Positions 39,401 to 51,400 of a stretch of 64,000 bases of DNA are shown here, piece by piece; the first letter of the stretch is position 1; each line of letters starts with the position of its first letter. The notes beneath the pieces are model-generated. The model did not search any database and had not been told where the DNA came from. It saw only the letters and a program-made list of their open reading frames with translations. The DNA lies in NCBI RefSeq assembly GCF_021869535.1, contig NW_026262581.1, forward strand, positions 121,176,771 through 121,240,770. Reading direction: 5' to 3'. This DNA is from Mytilus californianus. Its lineage: Eukaryota; Mollusca; Bivalvia; Mytilida; Mytilidae. Position numbers and translations under genes: made by a program.

Positions 39401-42400
39401 TTTCAGGTGGGGATCGACTCCAAGCAGACAACATGCATGCGTATAGCGACACTGTAAATTGTCTTTTTAAATATAGAGAGTTGTTGCCGGTCACGACGTA
39501 CTTGAAAGGTTTATCTTTTTTTTTTAGTTAAATTTAAAAAAAAACAACATTAGACAAATTGTGAATGGTCTTTCTCTGGTTCACTGTGTATCATCGCCAC
39601 CGGAAATTGGTAATAACGAAGCGGAGAGAAAGGAAAAAATGAGTGTTATACTTCAAAACGGTGCACTTAGTACCAGAAAATTTCGAGGCCAATCGCCTTC
39701 CGTCCCATCGTTAGCAAAATACTCAACTGATTTTCATTCTTTTTCCTGACAAATCTTTTGATTATGAATGTATGACTTCATATTTACTGAAATTCGATCT
39801 CAAAAAGACGTTTTCTAAAGAATATCATTAAAAATGAATCCAGCCTAGGGTACGGCAACTTGCTACTGTTCACATATTTACAGTACGGCAACTTGTTTTC
39901 CAACTGTATGGCAACTTGCTAGTTTTATTAAATGTTTATGCTGTCCTTTTCAAGATTTACAACATTATTTCTTAAAAAGGATGGCATATACATATATAAA
40001 AACTAGCAAGTTTGAATAATTTAATTATAAATCAAATATAAATATAATTCGCCTAACGGCATTGTAGATCATGGTACTTTTATCATACACAATATTTTGC
40101 AACGCGGTCCTATTAAACCATTAGCATCATGAAAAATACATATTTTTCTAGATGTATACAAGTGTTCTAGCTGCTCTTTGGTCGGGTTTTTGTCTCTTTG
40201 ACACATGCCCCATTTCCATTCTCAATTTTAATGTTATGTCAATATTTTACCTGTTCAACATAAAAAATAATCCCTGTGTCCATAAATAAACCCCTTTTAA
40301 TTGTTACTAACTATCTATTTGATTTATAGATTACATCACATCTCTTAAATATCAGAGTTTACGTCAGATATGCGATGCAATGTTATGTCAATTGCCCTTA
40401 ATAGTCGACTATACGGTATATGTTTTTTTCATTGTTGAAGACCGTACGGTTGCCTATAATTCCTTACAACCACTTCATTTGAACATTGGTGGATAGTTGT
40501 CTCAATGGCAATCATACCACATCTCCTACTTTTTAACTGGATAATCAGGAGGATTTTATCCGTGTTGAATATTAATTTTCCTCCTTTGCTACTCATTATT
40601 TTTTCACACGTTTTTTTTTCCATTTTTTGTAGACAATTGTATTCTGCATTTTGTGTTGCAGAATTTTTATTTTCAACTCTCCCCAGGCCAAGTTATTTTT
40701 TTTAATCCCATCCAAACACGAAATGAAGTTGTAGTCCCCTTTCTTCTTAAATCATTGAAAAGGTTCTCTGACTGTGCTTTATGCCATTACACTTGCACAA
40801 TTGAATATTTAAAATTGTCACACTGTATCTTCTTATGCCGTATGAACTACAATCGATCACAGTTCTGTTATACCGGTATATCGCGATCTATACCATCCGT
40901 AAAAAATATCTTAAATGTTAACTTGGCATGCCATACTTGATGAAATGCGGACGTGAAAGAAAGCACTCTTCCCCATGTGGTGGGGGTTACTGACTATCCT
41001 TTCTGGTATAAATGTGCCGACAGCACTTGCCAAATCATATCCTGTTCTAACCAGAAAACAATGAAAAACATAACCTGTTTTAAACAGAAATATTGAAAAA
41101 CATACCCTGTTCTAGACACGCTCAGAAAATGTATACCTTGTTCTAGACAGAGACCTGTATCTTAAACAGTTAAATAAGCGATCCTGTTCTAGACAAATAC
41201 TTTGTTTAAAAAAAAGACCCTGTTCTCACCAGCAGGGCATGAAAAAGCGACCCTGTTTTGCGGCACACTCGTACCACTAAAAACATAGGAAGTAACCCCC
41301 CCCCCCCCCCCCCGGGGTTTTTCGACCACCTGCATGACCTCATCATTTCAGATACCAAAATTTATAAGCAAACACATGAAAAACTCTGGCCCTAGTCATA
41401 ATTTAAAGTGGAATGCAAATGTTGATTATTACAAAATGCATTCTAAACCATTTTCATGGTAAATAAATGCATATATGTATTACTTTCTACATTCACTGAA
41501 ATTATTTTTCCATTCAAGCACATTTCATTTTGAACTGGAAACATATCTTAAATATGTATATGTTTCCATAAAAAATATGAACATGTTATAAGATATTTAT
41601 TCAATAATTATTGGCACCGAAAAACTGGTTTTAAAAAGAAGAATGTTATAATTTAAAGCAGAAAGGGAAGTTATATAGGCCCTGATTGACAATGCATTGT
41701 GGGAAACACTTGCTAACTACCCAAACTTAATCATATGATTAAAAATTAATACAGTGATTAGTAAATACAATGATTAAAATAAGTTGAACAACGAAATTTA
41801 ATCATTGTATTTACTAATCATGCGATTAACTTTTAATGACTCATTAAACTTAATCATATGATTAGTTTAATCACAAGTTGAACAACAGACCCCTGGACTT
41901 TGGTGGATAGTTGCCACATTGGCAATCATACCACATCTCCTTATTCTCATACTGAAATTGTTTAGTTGATACTGTCTTAATGTGTATAACTTTTAAACAT
42001 ACATCAAATGTTGTCTTCGTGTTTACAGAATCCTGAATTCAGAAACGGTTGGACAGAAGTTGAAGCAAATAAAACATGTACCGAACGTATTTAAAATTCA
42101 GTCCCTACTGAATTTCTAACAGATGTTTGTGGATTGATCAGCGATGATTATATCAAGTCTTGTATTTTGGATATCAAAGTAAGAATAATTCAGTATTATT
42201 GACAATATCGAAAACATTTAACTTGGTGCCGTTACAATGTAAATGTCAATTATCCAGTGGTTTAAAAAAATACCAAAATATTTGAAGTTCAACCGTTTCG
42301 GTAAACATTTTCAGTGCCTAGACATTTCGATGATCATTATGATTGAAAAGAACAATTTGATTTTGATTTGTTTTCTTTTTTATTGAGCATTAGAGAAATA

Positions 42401-45400
42401 AACAAATATAAAGTTACACAAACAATATATAGACGCAGCATTGAAATGCAATAAATATAAGTTAACATTGTAACCTATTCCAGCTAACAGCAGACACCTC
42501 ATTTATAAAAGATACAGTCGGGGCTATGCAAACGTACGCCTTTATGGAAGTTTCCAGAAATGAAACATTATCTTTAACTAGAGCAGGTGATGGAAACCAA
42601 ACAATTCTTGAATACATCACAAGTCTTATTTGTCCAAACAACTGCAGTGATAATGGAAACTGTACCTCAGGTAGGTTTATGTTATCGTCAATATAAAAGT
42701 TTTTTAGGGGTAGAAATTTGAAGACTTTGAAAGTTAAAATTTTCGAGTTAAAGTCATAATTTCAAGTTTTGAAAAGTTAAAATTTTCGGTTGAAGTCTAA
42801 ATTTAAGAAAGGCCCGAAATATCGTCCTCCATCTAAAATAGATTGAAAACAGTGTCGTCAGGTCATTACAGACGCTCTGTCTGTCTACTGTAAAAATTGG
42901 TGTAAACGTGAAAAATCTGATAAAAAATCTCTAGACAGTTATTTGAATAAAATTATGAATACTGTTAATATTCGTATATCTCATTTTGAAATCAATTCTG
43001 AAATTAGTAATAGGGTCCATGATATTCCCATTTCCAGCATAAAAAATAAACTCCAAGTACTCGCAAAGCGGTTTGTGTTCGTTCCGGCAGACAAAACAGC
43101 AAATAATGTAGTGGTGGTGTGACTAAGTGCTTCTCGTTTCTCGTTTTTTATATAAATTAGACCGTTGGTTTGAATGGTTTTACAATAGTAATTTTTGGGG
43201 CCCTTTATAGCTTGCTGTTCGGTGTGAGCCAAGGCTCCGTGTTGAAGACCGTACTTTGACCTATAATGGTTTACTTTTATAAATTTTGACTTGGATGGAG
43301 AGTTGTCTCATTGGCACTCATACCACATCTTCTTATATCTATTAAAAATGAAAATAACACTTTATCAATTTGATTTATCCGAAGCAATTTTCTATTTTTA
43401 CCCTTATCAGAAACGCTCAAAACCGAATATTTGAAAGCTAAGAGTGAAGAGCTCTCCGTCACAAATTTCAGGATTTTTACTTTCGTCCTTGATAGGACTA
43501 TTCTCGATTTAAATTTGTCAACTGTTTTGTCTTGTGAATCGTGGCTGGAAATTCAACCTTTATTAAAAACATATATTTAATCAGATATCGTATAAGAAAT
43601 GTCCCAATTTAGCCGCTTTCAGACGAATTCGTCCCAATTATTAAGTTCTCAATCCGATTCGTATCTTTTGCGTGGTAAAAAAACGACCGATTTGTCCCGA
43701 CAGCGTCCAGATTCTCCCGAATGCGACCCAACAGGGATCAGACAGTGGCCAGAGAGTGAATCGACAAAGGTTCGCATTCGGCAAGATCTGAACGCAATCT
43801 GGACTAAATCGGCAACAAACGGCCATGAAAAATTTATCCAGATCATGGCCGTGGGGGACACCGCCTAGACACCATCCAATTTGTTTGACTTTGTCTAATG
43901 ACCTTAATTCTATTCTTTAAATTTTTTGCTGCATATCAATCGATTTTGTTAATATTTCTGACATGAAAATCTCTGCATTAGCAGTTTATATATACAGAGA
44001 ATTGGCTCATTCAAGTGACGTATACAGTCAAAAGAAAAATAAATTGTGGTTGATACGCGAGGAATTTATTCCATAGCAACATTTCAACCCAATTTTACCT
44101 AAAAAATCATATAGCCTGCTGGCTCATGGCTTGTTATTTAAAGTGGGAAATGATAATATATTAGATAATTCTGTTTTATTTCTATTTTATTTTTATCATG
44201 TTTACTAAGTTCCAGAACGTTTTCTTGTCAAATTATTCGATTTTTGGTCTACCGGGGGTACTGCTATCATGCTAAAAAGTGTATAACAATATGACGAAAA
44301 ACGTCTTTCCGGTTTTCGTTTTTTCGGCATTTTTTTATAAACATCATAAAAAAACGAAGAAAATATGATAAGGCCACGTTTTTGCCCCTCCCCCCCCCCC
44401 TCCCTTTTCTCCTTCGAAAATCAAAATGTATATAATTTAGAAAATTGTAGGCTCTAATTAAATGTTCACAGACCATTAGATTATCAATCGTCTGTATTGT
44501 TTTATTTTTAGTTACATTAGTGCTTCAAACTCCTTTTATTTTGAGCAAAACTGCAAAAAGTTACTAAATAAGCCTCAGTCTGAAAACTTAATATTTAGAT
44601 ATAAGCAATAGCTTTACCCAAAAAGATATTTTGTTACTAGACGTATTTTACATAGATGGAAATGTGTGTAAATATCTTTTTTGTATAAAGCTGTTGCTCA
44701 TATCTATTTTGACCGAAAACTGTGTATTAAATGGCTATTTTATATATGTTGCGACATCAAATTGCTCTCCCTGCATTTAAAGTCATTCCTGGGGCAAAAT
44801 AATTGCTCTCAACATCATACCTGTTCAATTGTTTCTGAATACGCCAAAAGATGCATACAATTTCCAGCGAATTTGTATATATGGTTACAGAAAATTTAAG
44901 TATAATAAAAATGCACCAATTTCCTAAGTGAGCTCTTACTTCTATCAGTAGCTTCCTCTCAAATTCGTGTAAAACATTTAAGAGTTCAATATTTCAGTGT
45001 GCTGGGGAGGTAATGTTTGACCACTATGTTTTCCACTCTAAGGGAGTCGCAAGCACAGTTTCTTCGGAAATCTACAAATTTAACGTACTTTTAATACATT
45101 ATAGTTATAGTGAAACGTATACACGTTGTTTATTGAATTAAAGGGATAGTATCATGTTCTGTAGGGGTATTTGCGAAAAAAATATCAGTAGAGAGACAGA
45201 AAATTTCCTGAGCCGCTAGGCGAATGAAATCATCTTCTTAGGATTACTAGTATTTTTTGCACATACCCTTCCTAAACATGATATATCTGTTTAAGTACAC
45301 ATCAAAAATGTAATCCACATTTTTTTTCGCTTCAAGACGTTTGCAAAAGAACAAAAAACAGCATTTAATAAAAAAGCGCACAAATGATCATGTGTCTACG

Positions 45401-48400
45401 TGATGGGTAAAAAAGGTACATTCGTTTTGGCAAAAGGTAAAAAGGCATATCTTTGTGTAAATACTCCGGCGATAGTTATATAAAAAAACATACATGAAAA
45501 ATACACTAGCGATCAACCAATCAAAATCCCGGATACTTGTATAAGGTGTTATTATGTTATATTGCAATTTTTTTTTGGCAGGAATCTGCTCATGTTATGA
45601 AGGTTATGTTGAAGATGATTGTTCAAAACAAACGTCAACGCCACCTTTAAACATACTATTACCTTCTAATGGTTTATGTGGCACACGTTTTCGTGGCTGT
45701 TCAAGGACAAACATATTCGGGACGTTCCCATCAACCAATGTATGGTGTAAACGAAGGCACTTTCAGGTAATTTTAAACAAAACCATTTGATAAGCTATTT
45801 GTTCATTGTTAGTTTTGGTTTCAAAATATGGATGGGAGTTTGTCCATATTTTTTCATGGTTACTCTATCCAATTTCTAACTACCCCGGCAAAAAATGACT
45901 TGTAGATATATTGAGCCACATTCAGGGTGGGATCACTGTTATTATCGTTTTTCCTTGCATTTTCACTTATTATCCAATTAATCTGAAATTAGTGTGGAAA
46001 ATATTACATCTCACAGCCAGAAATAGTGATATGTCCATTTCATGTTCTACAATTTCATTCATATAACTAAAAAATAAACAGCAATCCTACTTTTAGCTGT
46101 CGTATGGTGGTTTGTAACCATATTGAAAAATTGTAACCATATTGAAAAGAAATATTTATGAGTCAAACGAAATTTTTCTTTGCCGGGACAGTTTGGACAA
46201 ATTGTATGTGCCAAACAGGAAAAAAGAACATTTATTAAATTAATCTTTTAAAACACGTTACGAATAGCACAAGGCATAATTTTGTATGTTTAAAATTATA
46301 GGTTATATTATAGAAATAGGTTTTATGAGACAATATTATCTATTTGAGGTACATAAGTGATATTTCTTTCTGTTGATATATTTGCAATATCTACAAGGGT
46401 TAAACATAAGGTTGTACATTGTAGCAGCTTTAGTTGCAATTGAAATCAAAACACAACAGTTATTATTTCAATACTTTTTCTGGAAGATGTAGACCTATGT
46501 ACTCATTTTTTTAGATACTGAACAATACACATGAATATACGTCAGATGCAGAGATTGTTAAAGCAGACTACAGGAATGCTTTCATGGTATCAGTGGATCT
46601 TCAATCATCTCGACGAAAACGCTCCATATCAAAAGCAGTGGTAGCAGAAGGATATGAACTCAGTTTGTCAAATGATGGAAATCAATTTGGAGATTCTGTC
46701 AATATAATAATATATGACGACGAGTGCTATTCTTGTAATGCATCATCCATCATATGCATAGTTCTAGTAAGTTTATATATAGAAATATGGAAATGATTTT
46801 CAATCAATCGAAACATTTATATTTGGTTATATAATGAATAAGATTGAGAATGGAAATGGGGAATATGTCAAAGAGACAACAACCCGACCAAAGAGCAGAA
46901 AAAAGCCGAAGGCCACCAATGGGTCTTCAACACAGCGAGAAAATCCCGCACCCGGAGGCGGGCTTCAGCTGGCCCATAAATAAAAATGTGTACTAGTTCA
47001 GTGAAAATGGACGTCATACTAAACTCCAAAACATATAAATGAACTAAAATTTAAAAAAACATACAAGACTAACAAAGACCAGAGGCTCCTGACTTGGGAC
47101 AGTTTGTCAAGAAAATAGATATATAATTAATCTCCAAAGGCTAACTGCAATCTTGTTACAGATTAATACTTGGTCTTTTCTATATCGGATATGTTCTGAT
47201 ATTGGACGAGTGATAATAACTGGGCAGATATGGAAAATGCAATAAGTCAATATGAATATTATTTACCTCTAGTGTGCTAATTCACCGAGTTGACCCATAT
47301 CAGCCCAACTACGTGAAGCCAGCCCGGGCTTTTATGAGGTTACCATCATCAGTGTGTTCGAACAGCACTTGAAAACGTTTAGTTTATTCTGTTTTGAATA
47401 AACTCTATACATCTTATTACATATGCAGAAGTGGCTATTTCCTAGTTTATGAATAACGTAAGTAAAAATTGGACAGAAAGTATATTTGAATAAAATTTTA
47501 AAGGGACTGTCATATTTACAAGGTTATATTTTTCTTGTTGAGAATTTGGTATTAAAGAAAATGTTGCTTAATGTTGAATTTTTTTAAGGATACTTGTCCT
47601 GAAGTGACGTGGCCAAATACAGAATCTTCAAGTGAACATACCACTCCCAGTAGAGGTATTTCCACAAAACTGACCACATCAATAGCAGAAACAACGTCTA
47701 ATACTGCTTTGAGATCATCTGAAATGTCGAATTCAGGAGAAATAACACCAACTGATACACCTAGCGTATCTACAACATCTACCCCAGAATTATCTTCGAG
47801 AGAGGGAGCATCCGAATTGACATTGACGACAATGGTAGAACATGTAACTACAACATTAAAGCCATTGACAGAAGTAGACACAATTCTTACTAGTGAAGAA
47901 ATTCCCAAGGACAAATTTACATCACCTTTTGAAACCACGCATAAAAAGTATGATACAACTACTGTATTTAAACCAACAACAAATGAAACAGAAAGGGCTA
48001 CCTGGCAATCGACAACTCTATACAACAAAGAAGGACAGGAAACAACAAGCATCACTGAAATTTCAACAAAACCAAAAACGACAAAAACTACAGAAAAACA
48101 GACCGAACCACCATCAACTACAAGCTTCAAATTGAAAACTACAGATAAAACAAGAACAGACACAATACCTGACACTTTTGAACCAATAACTACAAATAGT
48201 TCCATATCAACTGAAGAAAGTACAACACCATTAACAACATCTACTAGTATCGAATTGACAAGTACAGAAAATGCTATCAATCAAAAGCTAACAACCGATT
48301 ATTCAGAAAAAACAACAAACGGGAAGAAAACGACAAATTTTAAACTAACGACTACAGATAAAACAAAAGAACAAAAGGCAACCACCACAACTGATCCGAC

Positions 48401-51400
48401 AACTTTACAAAGTACAACAGAGCAGCAAAGGAAGAACGACATTGATTCATCGACAACTCAAGACAAAACCACAACACTGAAAAAATTTCCAGATTTCGAA
48501 ACGACAGCTACTGAACATTCTATAAAACAAAATTTATCTACAGATCTTAAACCGACTAATTTAGTTAGCACAAACCATGACGTAATAACGACTATTTTTA
48601 AATTACCAACAATAAATCAAACCTCATCGCAAATTATAACCAACCCCGCTGAACCGACAACCATGGAAAATGCACTATTACAAAAAGAAACCACCACCAC
48701 AGAACCGATATCTATCCTTAATGCAACGACACACATATCGACTTTAAACACTGAACCAAAAACAACAAAGGAAATAAAAAAAACCACAACATCCATCATC
48801 GTTCCAATAACCAAGCTAGGTGCAACAGAACAAGTATCAACCACCACAAGTGAACCGACAACAACGCTAAGTTCAAAAGAACAAGAAACAACCAATGCCT
48901 TCGATGAACTGACAGCCAGACAAAGTACAAAAGAAGAAACAAGAATTTCATCCACTGAATCGCCAACCAAGCCAAGTTCAACAGAACAATATACATCCGT
49001 TACCAACACTGAACCGATAAACATGCTTAGCACAACAGAACAAAAAACAACAATAGCCACTACAAAACGGTCAACCACGCTAAGTTCAACAGAAAAAAAC
49101 ACAGCAATTACCAACACTGAACCGACAAACATGCTAAGCACAACAGAACAAGACGCATCCATCATTACCAATCAGCAGACAACCGAGCTAAGATCATCAG
49201 AACAAGAAACAACCATTAATACCGATCAACCGTCAACCAAACTAAGTGTAACAGAACTAGAAACAACCATTTTTACCAATCAACCGACAACCAATCTAAT
49301 TGTAACAGAACAACACACAGCCATAACTAATACTGAACCGACAACCATGCAAAGCTCAACAGAACAAGACACAACCATTACCACAACTCAGCCGACAACA
49401 ACGCTAAGCTCAACAGAACAAGAAACAACCACTAATACCAATCAAACGGCAACCAAGCTAAGTACAACAGAACAAGACACAACCATTAATACCAATCAAC
49501 CGACAACAACGCTAAGTACAACAGAACAAGAAACAACCATTATCACCACCCAGCCGACAACGGCGCTAAGTGCAACAGAACAAGACACAATCATTACCAC
49601 CACTCAGCCAACAACAACAATAAGTGCAACAGAACAACAGAACAAGAAAAAACCATTGTCATAAATGAACCAACAACCATGCTGGTATCAAAAGAACAAG
49701 AAAATTCCATTGCAACCAGTGAACCAACAACAAGGCAAAGTACAACAGAACAAGAAACAACAATAACAACTACCCATCCGACAACAAGTGCAGGTGCAAC
49801 AGAACAAGAAACAAATGTGAGAAGTACACCCGAGCAAAAAATGACATTCCAAGTGGAACAGAGCAGGAAACAACTACCCTGACTAGTTCTGCAACGGAGA
49901 AAACAAAAACACATCTGACTAAGTTTTCAGTAGAACCTGATTCTTCAACAAAATTATCAAATAATCAAGTTGCAACACAACAACAAGAAAGAATGACTTC
50001 TCAATCACCAAGTGTAGTTGAAATAACCACAAAGGATGCTACATCTGAGGTAACAACAAACTGGAACGTAAAATCATCAGAATCTCAAGCTCCAGCGAAA
50101 CCTTCGATTTCTGGTAGGTTTTAATGTTATTGATAAGGTTATCAATTTAAAATTAATCACGCAAAGTGGTAATAACCTTACACCATATTACCGGCTATCG
50201 GTACGACAGATATAAAAGGATGTATGTTCCTGATTGCTGTTACAAACAATTGTTTGACTATCGTGTACAGCAGATGTGTGTTTCCTATTGCATCCGTCAA
50301 ACCTGTTGTTGTAAATAAGGTGTGTACTTGCGTCTTGATAACAAATAGAGGTGGAATAATGTAACTGCTGCAGTATAAGTCATGGATCTCAATATTACTT
50401 TTACAATTCAGCGCTTATAATGTACTTCAGGCCTTTTGTCAACTAAAAACTATTGTCTGATTGGTTTTCAGGGGTAATTTTCAAAAGTTCAATCGGGGAA
50501 GGACAGACTGAAATATTCCATAGCTTGAAGATGTAACAACCCTAGATAACACACACACAAAATGATTTTTTTTAAGGTATGCACAAAAAAGATCAACAAG
50601 TAAAGTCTGTCGTCAAGGGCTTTTAGTAAACATTTCAGTGGGATGTTATTCAACCTTTTTACCGACCTTTTTTTAATTACATTTTATGAATAAAATGATT
50701 AATACGCCGAAATTTTAGTTTGAAAATTAGTGAATGAAAATTTAAAAAAATACAAATAAGAAAAACTACTAAAAAAATAAAATCACAAAAATACTGAACT
50801 CCAAGGAAAATTCAAAAAGGAAAGTACCCAATCAAATGGCAAAATAAAAAAAAACCAAACACATCAAACGAATGGATAACAACTGTCATATTCCTGACTT
50901 GGTCTACATAAGAAAATGGTGGATTGAACCTGGTTTTATAGCTAGCTAAACCTCTCACTTGTATGACAGTCGCATCATATTCCATTATATTGACAACGAT
51001 GCGTGAACAAAACAAACAGACACAATAGGTAAAAATGTCAAAAATAGGGGTACAGCAGTCAACATTGTGTTATCATCTTAATCACTATAAAAACAAACAA
51101 ATGTAACGAAGAAGCACAAAAAGGCATACATCAAATTTAAAATCCTCATTTTGCTTATATTGTACGATTTTATTTATCTATGTGAAATCCACCCATAAAG
51201 GATGGAAGGTTTTAAGTACTGGCGTAAAATCGACTTAACAGTAAAAGTAATATCAATAAAGATAAATAAAAGAATACTATAACACGTTATTAAGATGATA
51301 AATAACGTCAGTTCTCAAAATCTATACTTCAAGACCATCGTGTATAATTTGTGAAGTTGATACGGAATTATTTATCAACAAGTTCTTGGTACCTTCCGAT

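Larger units (their letters stand above)
42671..45581. other. Intron 14
   Basis: Contains a reverse transcriptase fragment (42845-43115) and a repeat copy (43128-43335). An 89-codon frame at 43599-43868 is open on several strands and unrecognised. The rest is AT-rich, with a C-run at 44388-44403. Confidence 0.6.

Noticed and set aside
37947-40940. Short frames in the 4.3-kb TIR element as Harbinger transposase
   Set aside because: None shows a DDE motif or Myb-like region; the element looks non-autonomous.
43599-43868. 89-codon frame open on both strands
   Set aside because: No recognisable domain, no splice context, and several overlapping frames are open by chance.
47552-49171. Long - strand frames (242 and 184 codons) over the mucin exon
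   Set aside because: They arise from ACA/ACC-rich repeats of exon 17 read backwards (Val/Ser-rich) and have no independent signal.
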